Source: Pseudomonas luteola NBRC 103146
Lineage (GTDB): Bacteria; Pseudomonadota; Gammaproteobacteria; Pseudomonadales; Pseudomonadaceae
DNA: 64,000 nt
NCBI RefSeq assembly: GCF_002091675.1
Contig: NZ_BDAE01000007.1
Coordinates: 1 to 64,000 of the forward strand
Reading direction: 5' to 3'
Shown: piece by piece, positions 1 through 9,851 of the stretch
How the letters are laid out: every line of letters starts with the position of its first letter
How positions within the stretch are numbered: the first letter of the stretch is position 1
Program-made: the position numbers and the translations under genes
Notes under the pieces: model-generated
Database searches by the model: none
What the model was told of the DNA's origin: nothing
Seen by the model: the letters and a program-made list of their open reading frames with translations, nothing else

Positions 1-24
1 AAACTCGGTCCGCAGTAAGTGTGT

Positions 25-70
25 AAATGGCTGACTGGTTTTAGTAGACCAGTCAGCCATTTTTGTTTTA
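25..70 (+). terminator. Rho-independent terminator of an upstream gene
   Basis: A perfect inverted repeat (arms about 25-39 and 48-62, loop of 8 nt) is followed by a T-rich run (61-70). It presumably ends a plus-strand gene lying mostly outside the window; a reading frame ending in TAA at 16-18 could be its last codons, but that gene cannot be identified from six codons. Confidence 0.85.
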
Positions 71-133
71 TTGTGTTCTGAAATGATTGCGCTATCATTT
101 GGTTGTGTAAGCAAAGGCGATGTTCTCGCCTCG

Positions 134-316
134 CTATAAAAGACTACCCGCGACAAGAATAACGAGTGGGGGCAGAGTGAATATCAACCGAGTCAGTGTG
201 ACATCGCTTGCCTTGTCAGGCACTTCATTGCTCGGTGCTCTTGGCATTCGCAGACCCCGCATTCTGCGCGCGATCAGCTTTTCTGAACGCTTATCTTTAG
301 TCATCCCGCTTGCCAT
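134..316 (-). CDS. candidate small membrane protein, 60 aa, unknown
   Basis: I do not recognise this protein. The frame starts with ATG preceded, after 6 nt, by a good Shine-Dalgarno (AAGGGAG). The N-terminal half is strongly basic (many Arg/Lys, residues 7-24) and the last 20 residues are hydrophobic, ending in LPPLVILVAGSLL, which looks like a single C-terminal membrane segment. It is divergent from garD and separated from it by about 250 nt. It could equally be a chance frame: there is a competing plus-strand frame at 120-494 with no ribosome site. Support rests only on the ribosome site and the charge/hydrophobic layout. Confidence 0.35.
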   Translation of the reverse strand: MASGMTKDKRSEKLIARRMRGLRMPRAPSNEVPDKASDVTLTRLIFTLPPLVILVAGSLL

Positions 317-566
317 GGTCAGCTCCCTTATCGGAACGCTGAGGGTTGCCAGGACCTGTCATTTGTCCAGTGGTGAGTCGATCAGGTGCTCTTTATTGCA
401 ACCAGTGGCGAAGCGTGGAGAGGCGTCCGCGTGTGTATCGGTGACTCACCGCGCAGGTATGGAGATGGATGAGTTGACCGTCGGTTTACGTTGAATAACA
501 GAACGCGGGCAGAGCATCGCTCTGTTCGCATGCCTTAGCCTGAGTGAGTATAAGAAGGAGTGAGTC
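317..566. promoter_or_regulatory. leader region upstream of garD
   Basis: About 250 nt without a convincing gene. It must carry the garD promoter. Near its end an inverted repeat, AACAGA (497-502) with TCTGTT (521-526) and an inner CAGAG/CTCTG pair (510-524), could be an operator or a leader hairpin. The garD ribosome site AAGGAG lies at about 555-560. I could not assign a confident -35/-10 pair, and no regulator gene is adjacent. Confidence 0.3.
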
Positions 567-2123
567 ATGCAGTTGATTGAACACCAGGACTCGCCTCGTT
601 ACATCCGACTTCATGCTGACGATAACGTCGCAATCGTTGTAAACGAGCAAGGTGTTGCAGCCGGTGGCCAGTTTCCAGACGGTCTCGTGACCATTGAGGC
701 CGTTCCGCAAAGTCACAAGGTAACGCTGGTCGATATCCCTGAAGGCGGCGCTGTTCTGCGCTATGGCACAGTGATCGGGTATGCCTTGAAGCCCATTCCG
801 CGTGGCTCCTGGGTGAAGGAAGAGCTGCTTAGCCTGCCTTCGCCGCCCCCGCTGGACAACCTGCCGCTGGCAACTGATGTACCGCCTACCCAGCCTCCGC
901 TGGAAGGTTTTACCTTTGAGGGTTTCAGAAACCCGGACGGTAGCGTCGGGACGCGCAATATCCTGGGTGTGACCACCACGGTTCAATGTGTGACCGGTGT
1001 GCTTGATCATTGCATCGAGCGTGCCCGCAAGGAGCTGCTGCCCAAGTATCCGTATGTGGATGATGTCATCGCATTGACTCACAGCTATGGTTGCGGTGTA
1101 GCGATCAACGCCCCCGATGCTGTCGTACCCATTCGTACGCTGCGTAACATCAGTCGTAATCCCAACCTCGGTGGCCAGGCACTTGTCATCAGCCTGGGAT
1201 GTGAAAAGCTTCAGGCCAGCCAGATCATGCCGGACGATGAATTGCCCTCTGGTATCGATGAAGAGGAATGGCTGTTCCGCCTCCAGGATTCCAATACCGG
1301 TTTCAGCGGTATGGTCGAGCAGATTCTTGGCATGATCGAGGATCGCCTGAAGGTACTCAATGAGCGCCGTCGTGAGCCATGTCCGGCTTCCGATCTGGTG
1401 GTTGGGATGCAATGCGGCGGCAGTGACGCGTTTTCCGGGGTAACAGCCAATCCGGCATTGGGTGTTGCGGCTGACCTGCTAGTGCGTGCAGGGGCTACCG
1501 TGATGTTCTCGGAAAACACCGAGGTGCGCGACGGTATCCATCTGCTGACCTCGCGGGCGGCTACACCTGAAGTCGCCAAGGCCTTGGTTCGTGAAATGGA
1601 TTGGTACGACCGCTATCTGGATCGCGGTATGGCAGATCGCAGTGCGAACACCACGCCCGGTAACAAGAAGGGTGGCCTGAACAACATTGTGGAAAAAGCT
1701 ATGGGCTCGATTGCCAAGTCGGGCTCCAGTGCCATTGCAGGCGTCGTATCACCCGGTGAGCGCGTTAAGGGCAAAGGACTTTATTACTGCGCAACACCTG
1801 CCAGTGACTTTATCTGCGGTACGCTTCAACTGGCTGCCGGTATGAACCTGCACATCTTTACTACAGGTCGCGGAACGCCTTATGGTCTGGCCATGGTGCC
1901 TGTCATCAAGGTAGCAACACGCACCCAGCTGGCCGAGCGCTGGCCGGATCTGATCGACGTAGACGCCGGTCGGGTGACATCGGGCCGAATGACACTGGAA
2001 GAATTGGGTTGGGAGATTTTCCATCTCTACTTGGATGTTGCCAGTGGCCGCAAAAAGACATGGGCTGAACACCACAAGCTGCATAACGATCTGACACTGT
2101 TCAATCCGGCTCCAGTGACCTGA
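567..2123 (+). CDS. garD: galactarate dehydratase
   Basis: Dehydrates D-galactarate (mucate) to 5-dehydro-4-deoxy-D-glucarate, the entry step of hexarate catabolism; a cytosolic iron-dependent enzyme. At 518 aa it is close to the usual length of about 520. Residues 1-100 form the SAF-like N-terminal domain (conserved [15 protein letters not shown] and [18 protein letters not shown]). The UxaA-type dehydratase body begins around [13 protein letters not shown] and contains [16 protein letters not shown] and [17 protein letters not shown], supplying conserved cysteines. Start is ATG with AAGGAG 6 nt upstream. It stands alone: no transporter, aldolase or regulator of the pathway lies next to it in the window, so its partners would have to be upstream or elsewhere. 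Confidence 0.95.
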   Translation: MQLIEHQDSPRYIRLHADDNVAIVVNEQGVAAGGQFPDGLVTIEAVPQSHKVTLVDIPEGGAVLRYGTVIGYALKPIPRGSWVKEELLSLPSPPPLDNLPLATDVPPTQPPLEGFTFEGFRNPDGSVGTRNILGVTTTVQCVTGVLDHCIERARKELLPKYPYVDDVIALTHSYGCGVAINAPDAVVPIRTLRNISRNPNLGGQALVISLGCEKLQASQIMPDDELPSGIDEEEWLFRLQDSNTGFSGMVEQILGMIEDRLKVLNERRREPCPASDLVVGMQCGGSDAFSGVTANPALGVAADLLVRAGATVMFSENTEVRDGIHLLTSRAATPEVAKALVREMDWYDRYLDRGMADRSANTTPGNKKGGLNNIVEKAMGSIAKSGSSAIAGVVSPGERVKGKGLYYCATPASDFICGTLQLAAGMNLHIFTTGRGTPYGLAMVPVIKVATRTQLAERWPDLIDVDAGRVTSGRMTLEELGWEIFHLYLDVASGRKKTWAEHHKLHNDLTLFNPAPVT

Positions 2124-2140
2124 TGGCTAAGTGAAGTACA

Positions 2141-2172
2141 AAACAGCGGAGCTTGGTGCTCCGCTGTTTTTT
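2141..2172. terminator. bidirectional terminator between garD and rlpA
   Basis: A 12-bp perfect stem (AAACAGCGGAGC, 2141-2152, with 2158-2169), 5-nt loop, then T-run to 2172. On the minus strand the stem is followed by TTTTGT, so it can also serve the convergent rlpA-like gene. Confidence 0.85.
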
Positions 2173-2300
2173 GCCTATCAGGATAAGCGCCTGGTTCGGG
2201 ACAGCGAATTGAAAGGGCGTCCCTCATGCCAGGACGCTAGCTAGGTATAAGGCAAGCTGACCTCTCTGCTCCAACGCATGACTAGCCCCGTCTAGTCAAA

Positions 2301-2699
2301 TCAGTCCAAGGCCCTGATCTGGACTTTCGCAACGCCATCAGAAATCAAGCCGATTGAACTGGCCGCATTGCGTGACAGATCAATAATCCGTCCACGTACG
2401 TGAGGGCCACGGTCATTGATGCGTACGACTGCACGCTTTCCGTTGCTCAGGTTGGTCACCTCGACTCGCGTGCCGAAGGGCAGCGTACGATGAGCGGCTG
2501 TCATCTCCGAAGGATTGTAGCGTTCTCCGCTGGCAGTGCGGCGTCCGGCATGGCGTTTGGCGTAGTAAGAAGCGAGGCCGGAGTCCTGGTAACCATGAAC
2601 AGCAGCAGGTGACATGGGTGAAGAATAAGGCTCTCGGTTGGCACACCCGGCAAACAGTATGGTGAGCGATAGAAGAGCAATGCGTAGGCTCCATGACAT
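2301..2699 (-). CDS. RlpA-like double-psi beta-barrel lipoprotein (no SPOR domain)
   Basis: A 132-aa lipoprotein: signal peptide with lipobox LFAGC (Cys19), then a double-psi beta-barrel of the RlpA family with the conserved runs GLASYYAKRHAG, RTASGERYN, TAAHRTLPFGTRVEVTN and VRINDRGP. RlpA proteins bind or cleave denuded glycan strands at the septum; this short paralogue lacks the C-terminal SPOR domain of full RlpA, so septal targeting and activity are not assured. It follows gatB on the same strand after about 280 nt, the arrangement known near gatB in Pseudomonas. Likely anchored in the outer membrane facing the periplasm. Confidence 0.85.
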   Translation of the reverse strand: MSWSLRIALLSLTILFAGCANREPYSSPMSPAAVHGYQDSGLASYYAKRHAGRRTASGERYNPSEMTAAHRTLPFGTRVEVTNLSNGKRAVVRINDRGPHVRGRIIDLSRNAASSIGLISDGVAKVQIRALD

Positions 2700-2939
2700 A
2701 TCGAAAGCTTCCTGGCGATTTGATATCAGATTGGCTATATGACTCTCTTGAGTTCAAGCCGTTTCGCTGTAATTACGTGCTGAAACACATTCCAGGACTA
2801 GTCCGACATTCAGCCCTGAAGATTGTATAAGCGTGCGTAATCTATAGGCGCAGGCCAAGTCCATCGCTCAGAAAGCTCGACTGCTTCGCATCGGCTGAAA
2901 AAGAAAAATGAAGAAAGAAGAAGTAGATTCGTGAGTGGC

Positions 2940-2971
2940 ATAGCCATGACGCAAGGTTGCGTCATGGCTAT
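2940..2971 (-). terminator. strong hairpin after gatB, no adjacent U-run
   Basis: Perfect 15-bp inverted repeat (2940-2954 with 2957-2971) with essentially no spacer, starting about 10 nt past the gatB stop. On the minus strand no T-run follows directly, but an almost pure pyrimidine tract (complement of 2897-2926) lies about 14 nt beyond. It is probably an RNA 3'-end or Rho-assisted terminator. The remaining stretch up to rlpA (2700-2896) shows no gene; it should hold the rlpA promoter. Confidence 0.6.
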
Positions 2972-2980
2972 CGGAGGAGG

Positions 2981-4426
2981 TTAACCTTCCAGCTTTTTCT
3001 TCAGCAATTCGTTGACTTGCTGAGGATTGGCCTTGCCTTTGGAGGCCTTCATCGCCTGGCCTACGAAGAAGCCAAACATCTTTCCGCGCTTGGCCTCATC
3101 ACTGGCACGGTACTGCTCGACCTGGGCGGCGTTGGCTGCCAGGACTTCATCTAGCATGGACTCAATAGCGCCGGTGTCGGTTACCTGCTTGAGCCCCTTC
3201 TTTTCAATGATCTCATCGGCAGAACCTTCGCCAGCGGCCATGGCTTCGAACACCATCTTGGCGATCTTGCCGGAAATGGTGTTGTCCTTGATACGCAGGA
3301 TCATGCCGCCCAAATGCTCAGCGGAAACTGGCGAGTCGGCGATATCCAGATCCTGCTTGTTGAGCAGGCTGGAAAGCTCGCCCATGACCCAGTTGGCGGC
3401 CAATTTGGCATCGCCGCTGACCTGTTGGACCTGCTCGAAATAATCGGCCATTTCACGGCTGGAGGAGAGGACCGTCGCGTCATACGTAGATAGGCCAAAG
3501 TCACGCTCGAAGCGCTCACGCTTCTGCTGCGGCAGCTCTGGCAGCAGGCTGCGGGTCTCTTCAAGGAAGCTTTCTTCGATCACCACGGGCAGCAGGTCGG
3601 GATCAGGGAAGTAGCGGTAGTCATTTGCCTCTTCCTTGCTGCGCATGGAGCGAGTCTGGTCTTTATTCGGGTCATACAGGCGGGTTTCCTGAACAACCTT
3701 GCCACCATCTTCGATGAGCTCGATCTGGCGCTGGACCTCATAGTTGATCGCCTTCTCGATGAAGCGGAAGGAGTTGACATTCTTGATCTCGGCGCGCGTC
3801 CCGAACTCGGCCTGGCCTTTCGGGCGAACCGAAACGTTACAGTCGCAACGCAGCGAGCCTTCGTTCATGTTGCCATCACAAATGCCCAGGTAACGCACCA
3901 GTGCATGAATAGCCTTTACATAGGCGACGGCCTCCTTGGCGCTGCGGATATCCGGCTCGGAAACAATCTCCAGAAGCGGCGTGCCGGCGCGGTTCAGGTC
4001 GATGCCCGTCATGCCCTGGAAGTCCTCGTGCAGGCTCTTGCCGGCGTCTTCTTCCAAGTGTGCACGGGTGATGCCGATGCGCTTGACGGTACCGTCGTCC
4101 AACGTAATGTCTAGGTGGCCCTTGCCTACGATAGGCAATTCCATCTGGCTGATCTGATAGCCCTTGGGCAGGTCAGGGTAGAAGTAGTTCTTGCGCGCAA
4201 AAACGTTACGCTGGCCAATATGTGCGTCGATGGCCAGGCCAAACTTGACGGCCATGCGCACTGCTTCCTGGTTGACTACCGGCAGTACGCCGGGCATGCC
4301 CAGGTCGATCAGGCTGGCCTGGGTATTGGGTTCGGCACCAAAGGTGGTGGAGCTGCCAGAAAATATCTTCGATTTCGTGGAGAGCTGTGCGTGAATTTCC
4401 AGCCCGATCACGGTTTCCCATTGCAT
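2981..4426 (-). CDS. gatB: aspartyl/glutamyl-tRNA(Asn/Gln) amidotransferase subunit B
   Basis: GatB, 481 aa, recognises misacylated Glu-tRNA(Gln) or Asp-tRNA(Asn), phosphorylates the acyl group and accepts ammonia from GatA. The N-terminal cradle domain starts [20 protein letters not shown]; a family signature [17 protein letters not shown] is present; the C-terminal YqeY-like tail ends in [13 protein letters not shown]. The open frame extends upstream, but this ATG is chosen because it begins the conserved sequence and has AGAGGA 8 nt upstream. Third gene of gatC-gatA-gatB; the gap to gatA is 19 nt. Presence of GatCAB implies indirect charging of Gln- or Asn-tRNA. Confidence 0.97.
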   Translation of the reverse strand: MQWETVIGLEIHAQLSTKSKIFSGSSTTFGAEPNTQASLIDLGMPGVLPVVNQEAVRMAVKFGLAIDAHIGQRNVFARKNYFYPDLPKGYQISQMELPIVGKGHLDITLDDGTVKRIGITRAHLEEDAGKSLHEDFQGMTGIDLNRAGTPLLEIVSEPDIRSAKEAVAYVKAIHALVRYLGICDGNMNEGSLRCDCNVSVRPKGQAEFGTRAEIKNVNSFRFIEKAINYEVQRQIELIEDGGKVVQETRLYDPNKDQTRSMRSKEEANDYRYFPDPDLLPVVIEESFLEETRSLLPELPQQKRERFERDFGLSTYDATVLSSSREMADYFEQVQQVSGDAKLAANWVMGELSSLLNKQDLDIADSPVSAEHLGGMILRIKDNTISGKIAKMVFEAMAAGEGSADEIIEKKGLKQVTDTGAIESMLDEVLAANAAQVEQYRASDEAKRGKMFGFFVGQAMKASKGKANPQQVNELLKKKLEG

Positions 4427-4445
4427 GTGAGTCGTCCTCTGCCTT

Positions 4446-5903
4446 CTATTCCAGGAACCCAGTCGGGGCTTTCGTATGCCAATCAGTCGTTTTTTGGAAC
4501 TGGTGGGCAATATTGAGCAGGCGGCCTTCCTGGAAGTAGGGGGCCAGCAGCTGTACGCCAACGGGCAGGCCGTCGACAAAGCCGGCCGGCATCGAAAGAC
4601 CAGGAACGCCAGCAAGGTTGGCGGTGATGGTATAGATATCCATCAGGTATTCAGCCACGGGATCGTTGTTCTTCTCGCCGAGTTTCCACGCCACGCTGGG
4701 CGTCGTCGGGCCGAGAATGACGTCCACATCATTGAAGGCGGTCATGAAGTCGTTCTTAATCAGGCGGCGGATACGCTGTGCCTTCAGGTAGTAGGCATCA
4801 TAGTAACCGGCAGAAAGTGCATAAGTGCCCACCATGATCCGGCGGCGAACCTCATCACCAAAGCCTTCTGCGCGGGAGCGTTTGTACAGATCGGTCAGGT
4901 CTGCCGGGTCTTCACAGCGATAACCGAAACGTACACCGTCATAGCGCGACAGGTTGGAAGACGCTTCCGCCGGTGCGATCACGTAATAGGCAGGAATCGC
5001 GTGCTGCATGTTTGGCAGGCTGATGTCCTTGACGGTTGCGCCCAGCGCCTTCAACGCTTCTACAGCCTTGAGCGTAAGATCTGCGATACGGCTGTCCAAG
5101 CCCTCACCGAAATACTCTTTCGGCAGGCCAATGCGCAGGCCTGCAAGAGGCTTTTCCAGACTGGCCAGATAGTCATCGACCGGTTGGTCTACGCTGGTGG
5201 AATCCTTGGGGTCGAAGCCAGCCATCGCCTGCAGGAGCAGAGCGCAGTCTTCGGCGTTGCGGGCCAGCATGCCGCCCTGATCGAGGCTGGAGGCATATGC
5301 AATCATGCCCCAGCGGGAGACGCGCCCATAGGTGGGCTTGAGGCCAGTCAGGTTGGTCAGCGCCGCAGGCTGGCGGATCGAGCCGCCGGTATCGGTACCG
5401 GTTGCAGCCGGGACGAGGCGAGCCGCTACTGCCGCCGATGAGCCACCTGAAGAACCGCCTGGAATACGAGAGGTATCCCAGGGATTCTTGACCGGGCCGT
5501 AGTGGCTGGATTCGTTGGCCGAGCCCATCGCGAACTCGTCCATGTTCAATTTACCCAGGCTCACAACGCCTGCATCGGCCAGCTTTTGAACCACGGTAGC
5601 GTTATAGGGCGCGATGAAGTTGTCGAGCATCTTCGAACCACAGCTGGTGCGAATGCCCTGGGTGCAGAAGAGGTCTTTGTGTGCGATCGGTGCCCCTAGG
5701 AGCGCGCCGGTTTCGCCCGCTGATCGGCGCTGATCGGCGATTTTGGCCTGCTCAATGGCCTGTGTTTCCGTCACGGTGATAAAGCTGTTGAGCTGTGGAT
5801 CAACCCGGGCGATGCGGTCCAGCAGGGTGCGAGTCAATTCCTCGGCAGAAAATTCCTTTGCCGATAGCGCACGGCTGATCTCGGCCAGGGTCAACGTATG
5901 CAT
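4446..5903 (-). CDS. gatA: aspartyl/glutamyl-tRNA(Asn/Gln) amidotransferase subunit A
   Basis: GatA, 485 aa, the glutaminase subunit of the amidotransferase, releasing ammonia that is channelled to GatB. It is an amidase-signature enzyme: catalytic Lys in APIAHKDLF, and the Gly/Ser-rich run [13 protein letters not shown] followed by [13 protein letters not shown] carries the two catalytic serines. An upstream ATG at 5918 overlaps the gatC stop, but [10 protein letters not shown] at 5903 has AAGGA 7 nt upstream and matches the family N-terminus. Co-transcribed with gatC and gatB. Confidence 0.96.
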   Translation of the reverse strand: MHTLTLAEISRALSAKEFSAEELTRTLLDRIARVDPQLNSFITVTETQAIEQAKIADQRRSAGETGALLGAPIAHKDLFCTQGIRTSCGSKMLDNFIAPYNATVVQKLADAGVVSLGKLNMDEFAMGSANESSHYGPVKNPWDTSRIPGGSSGGSSAAVAARLVPAATGTDTGGSIRQPAALTNLTGLKPTYGRVSRWGMIAYASSLDQGGMLARNAEDCALLLQAMAGFDPKDSTSVDQPVDDYLASLEKPLAGLRIGLPKEYFGEGLDSRIADLTLKAVEALKALGATVKDISLPNMQHAIPAYYVIAPAEASSNLSRYDGVRFGYRCEDPADLTDLYKRSRAEGFGDEVRRRIMVGTYALSAGYYDAYYLKAQRIRRLIKNDFMTAFNDVDVILGPTTPSVAWKLGEKNNDPVAEYLMDIYTITANLAGVPGLSMPAGFVDGLPVGVQLLAPYFQEGRLLNIAHQFQKTTDWHTKAPTGFLE

Positions 5904-5917
5904 AGGGGTGTCCTTCA

Positions 5918-6205
5918 TTACTCAATCACCTTGGGTACCAGGAACAGGCCGTTTTCGACCGCCGGGGCGATAGTCTGGTAGGCGTCACGCTGATTGGTTT
6001 CGGTGACTTCGTCGGGTCGCAGGCGTTGTACGGCTTCCAGCGGATGCGCCAGAGGTTCGACGTTATCGGTATTGACGGCCTGCATGCGATCAATCAGGCC
6101 GAGGATGTCATTCAACGTCCCGGTGGTCCGTTCAATATCGGCATCGTTAAGGCCTAGTCTGGCCAGGTGAGCGATCTTTTCGACGTCGGAGCGTTCGAGC
6201 GCCAT
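5918..6205 (-). CDS. gatC: aspartyl/glutamyl-tRNA(Asn/Gln) amidotransferase subunit C
   Basis: GatC, 95 aa, the small belt subunit that holds GatA and GatB together. The conserved start [19 protein letters not shown] and the C-terminal LRPDEVTE followed by [12 protein letters not shown] are typical. The frame is open further upstream, but ATG at 6205 has TGGAG 7 nt before it and gives the normal length. First gene of the gatCAB operon, divergent from mreB; the shared 227-nt region must hold both promoters. Confidence 0.95.
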   Translation of the reverse strand: MALERSDVEKIAHLARLGLNDADIERTTGTLNDILGLIDRMQAVNTDNVEPLAHPLEAVQRLRPDEVTETNQRDAYQTIAPAVENGLFLVPKVIE

Positions 6206-6341
6206 CGGATTCTCCAGCAATATCGGGGCTTGACCATGGCGAAAGTCATAAATCGAGAGATTTGCACGGTAGGCGGTCAAGCACCGCGTTAAGAAAGGCC
6301 TAAGAGGGCCGCAGAAACGAGCAATCTAGCACATCACCGCC

Positions 6342-6370
6342 TTGCTCAAAATCCCTGCCGTTGTTAGAGT
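6342..6370 (+). promoter_or_regulatory. candidate sigma-70 promoter of mreB
   Basis: TTGCTC (6342-6347) and TAGAGT (6365-6370) are 17 nt apart, placing a start about 55 nt before the mreB ATG. Hexamer matches are partial, so this is a by-eye proposal only. Confidence 0.4.
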
Positions 6371-6423
6371 CTGCCGCAATTTTTCCCACGCGTTTCATCT
6401 GCGTGCCTGACGCCACCGCCTAG

Positions 6424-7470
<1,047 letters not shown>

Positions 7471-7544
7471 GTCGCATGCATGAATATCAGGGCCTGCATG
7501 GCGGGCCTTGATGTTGTCATGATTGACGCTTCGAGGACGAGACC

Positions 7545-8648
7545 ATCAAGCGTATATTTTCCAAGGGTCCTTCGCTTGGCGTCCGTCTGCTGGCTCTGGC
7601 TGTTCTGTCTGTCAGCCTGATGGTGGTAGATGCCCGCTTCGATTATCTGAAGCCGGTGCGCAGTGAAATGGGCCTGGTGCTTACACCATTCTATTGGGCA
7701 GCCGATCTTCCGGTTCGTGCCTGGCAAGCCGTGCGCGATCAGTTTTCCAGCCGTACTGAGATCATGGCTGAAAACGAGCGCCTCAAGGCTGAAGCACTGC
7801 TTATGCAGCGTCGCCTGCAAAAGCTGGCGGCTTTGACCGAGCAAAACGTACGACTTAGAGAATTGCTCAACTCTGCCGCCCTGGTAGACGACAAAGTGCT
7901 GGTCAGCGAGCTGATTGGCGTCGATCCGAATCCATTTACTCACCGTATCCTGATCGACAAAGGCGCGAAGGATGGGGTCTTTATCGGCCAGCCGGTGTTA
8001 GACGCCAGTGGGTTGATGGGGCAGGTGGTCGAAGTCATGCCCTATGCCGCCCGTGTCCTGCTGTTGACGGACGTCACCCATAGCATTCCTGTTCAGGTCA
8101 ACCGCAATGGTTTGCGTGCTATCGCCATGGGAACTGGTAACCCTGAGCGTCTTGAACTGCGCCATGTGGCCGATACCGCCGATATCAAGGAAGGCGATCT
8201 ACTGGTCAGCTCTGGCTTGGGGCAGCGGTTTCCTGCGGGGTACCCGGTCGCAACCGTGACTGAAGTAGTGCATGACTCAGGGCAACCGTTTGCCATCGTG
8301 CGAGCTGTACCCACTGCCAAGCTGAACCGCAGTCGCTATGTGCTATTGGTCTTCAGTGATCCACGTACACCTGAGGAACGGGCCTACGATGCTGCCCGGG
8401 CCCAGGAAGAAGCGGATCGCAAAGTGTCCCAGGAGCAGCAGGGAACAACGCCAGCGGCAACCTCGCCCGCCCAGGTTAATAATCCCGCTCAGCCAGCCAG
8501 TGGTAATAACAAGACACCGGCGACCAACGCGGCGGCTCCGGCTGCTCAGTCGGCTAAACCCCAGACTCAGCCCGCGAAGCCTGCCGCCAAGCCGCAGGCC
8601 AGCCAGGCCCCGGCTGCCTCGACACAACGCGCCCAGGAGGCCCGTTAA
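7545..8648 (+). CDS. mreC: rod shape-determining protein MreC (apparent ATC start)
   Basis: MreC, about 367 aa, is a bitopic inner-membrane protein linking MreB to the periplasmic wall synthases. Conserved sequence clearly begins before the first in-frame ATG (7620): KRIFSKGPSLGVRLLALAVLSV includes the membrane anchor, and MVVDARFDYLKPVRSEMG follows. Between the upstream stop (TGA at 7524) and 7587 there is no in-frame ATG, GTG or TTG. ATC at 7545 is preceded by GAGGA with a 7-nt spacer and gives the family start, so I use it. A coiled coil (about residues 65-100) and the beta domain are present. The last 70 or so residues are a low-complexity Ala/Pro/Gln/Thr tail. The stop overlaps the mreD start. 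Confidence 0.85.
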   Translation: MKRIFSKGPSLGVRLLALAVLSVSLMVVDARFDYLKPVRSEMGLVLTPFYWAADLPVRAWQAVRDQFSSRTEIMAENERLKAEALLMQRRLQKLAALTEQNVRLRELLNSAALVDDKVLVSELIGVDPNPFTHRILIDKGAKDGVFIGQPVLDASGLMGQVVEVMPYAARVLLLTDVTHSIPVQVNRNGLRAIAMGTGNPERLELRHVADTADIKEGDLLVSSGLGQRFPAGYPVATVTEVVHDSGQPFAIVRAVPTAKLNRSRYVLLVFSDPRTPEERAYDAARAQEEADRKVSQEQQGTTPAATSPAQVNNPAQPASGNNKTPATNAAAPAAQSAKPQTQPAKPAAKPQASQAPAASTQRAQEAR

Positions 8649-9136
8649 TGGCCTTTCGGATCGGCCATAACGGCTGGGTTATCTGGCTGACATTGTTGGT
8701 GGGGCTGTTGCTTTCGGTTGCGCCAATGCCGGACTTCATGGAAATCGGGCGACCCTTATGGCTGTCCATGTTCTTGACGTTCTGGACGTTGGCGCTGCCT
8801 CACCGGGTAGGCCTGAGTACGGCCTGGGTTTTCGGATTGGCAGAGGACGTACTGTACGGAAATCTGCTTGGCCAGAATGCCCTGATTCTGAGTCTGGTAG
8901 TTTTTCTGGTGCAATCATTACAACAGCGGCTTCGCGTCTTTCCCATTTGGCAGCAGGGCTTTGTGCTGCTGGTCGTCTATGGCATCTCGCAGCTGGTTCA
9001 GCTCTGGCTGAACACGTTGACGGGTAATCGTCCACCCACACTGGTATTTCTTGCACCTTCCTTGGTCAGCGCCTTGCTCTGGCCTTGGGTATATCTGGTG
9101 CTACGTGATTTGCGAACGCGTTTCAATGTAAGTTGA
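8648..9136 (+). CDS. mreD: rod shape-determining protein MreD
   Basis: MreD, 162 aa, a polytopic inner-membrane partner of MreC in the elongasome. Several hydrophobic segments are visible (for example WVIWLTLLVGLLLSVAP, ALILSLVVFLVQSL and GFVLLVVYGISQLVQLW), and the family motif GLAEDVLYGNLLGQNAL is intact. TAATG overlap with mreC indicates translational coupling. Confidence 0.95.
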   Translation: MAFRIGHNGWVIWLTLLVGLLLSVAPMPDFMEIGRPLWLSMFLTFWTLALPHRVGLSTAWVFGLAEDVLYGNLLGQNALILSLVVFLVQSLQQRLRVFPIWQQGFVLLVVYGISQLVQLWLNTLTGNRPPTLVFLAPSLVSALLWPWVYLVLRDLRTRFNVS

Positions 9137-9186
9137 CGTGGCGTTGGCGGCTGATCTGCTGACGTGAGCGTTTCAAGGAGCCTTCT

Positions 9187-9783
9187 ATGCCACGTCTGTA
9201 TCTTGCTTCCGGATCTCCACGCCGTCGTGAGTTGCTTGAGCAAATCGGTGTGCCGTTCGAACGTCTTTCGGCCGAAATTGATGAGGCCGTGCTGCCTGGC
9301 GAGACGGCAGATGCCTATGTCGAACGTCTTGCCAGAAGCAAGGCACAGGCAGGTCTGGCACTTTTGTCTGGTGACACGGTTGATTGCGTCCTGGGAGCCG
9401 ACACTAGCGTCGTGTTGGATGGGCATATTCTGGGCAAGCCGGAAAGCCGCGAGCATGGCATGGACATGTTGGTTCGCTTGAGCGGCAAGACGCATACCGT
9501 TCTGACCGCAGTTGCCGTAGCCAGTAAAAATCTGTGCCTAGCGCGCGTCGTGTCGAGCGAAGTAACGTTCAGGCCTATCAGTGAAGACGAGCGTCAAGCC
9601 TATTGGGCAAGCGGTGAGCCGGCCGACAAGGCAGGCGGTTACGGAATCCAGGGGCTAGGCGCTGTCTTTGTTCAACATATAGCGGGAAGCTATAGCAGCA
9701 TCGTCGGACTCCCCCTTTGTGAAACAGCGGAGCTGTTATCAACGTTTGGCATACCATGCTGGCAGCCCAATGTACCTCGTTGA
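9187..9783 (+). CDS. maf: Maf-family nucleoside triphosphate pyrophosphatase (dTTP/UTP type)
   Basis: A 198-aa Maf protein (YhdE type) that hydrolyses dTTP, UTP and modified pyrimidine nucleotides to monophosphates, a house-cleaning role. Family signatures: [16 protein letters not shown] at residues 6-21, [11 protein letters not shown] in the middle and [16 protein letters not shown] in the C-terminal half. It lies between mreD and rng, as in other Pseudomonas. ATG is preceded by AAGGAG. Confidence 0.93.
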   Translation: MPRLYLASGSPRRRELLEQIGVPFERLSAEIDEAVLPGETADAYVERLARSKAQAGLALLSGDTVDCVLGADTSVVLDGHILGKPESREHGMDMLVRLSGKTHTVLTAVAVASKNLCLARVVSSEVTFRPISEDERQAYWASGEPADKAGGYGIQGLGAVFVQHIAGSYSSIVGLPLCETAELLSTFGIPCWQPNVPR

Positions 9784-9851
9784 AAAGGTTAATACCCTAG
9801 ATAGCGCCGATACCGATAAGCTGCAAGACACCTCGAATAATGGATAAGTCT

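Noticed and set aside
120-494. 124-aa plus-strand frame upstream of garD
   Set aside because: No ribosome site at its ATG, unnatural Ser/Arg-rich composition, and a better-supported frame on the other strand.
486-1412. 308-aa minus-strand open frame inside garD
   Set aside because: It is fully antisense to a clear garD gene, has no recognisable domain and no ribosome site; it arises from codon bias.
2301-2699. RlpA-like gene as a truncated pseudogene
   Set aside because: The lipobox and full barrel domain are intact and a short form without SPOR is known next to gatB in Pseudomonas.
4476-5441. 321-aa plus-strand open frame opposite gatA
   Set aside because: Antisense to gatA, no family resemblance.
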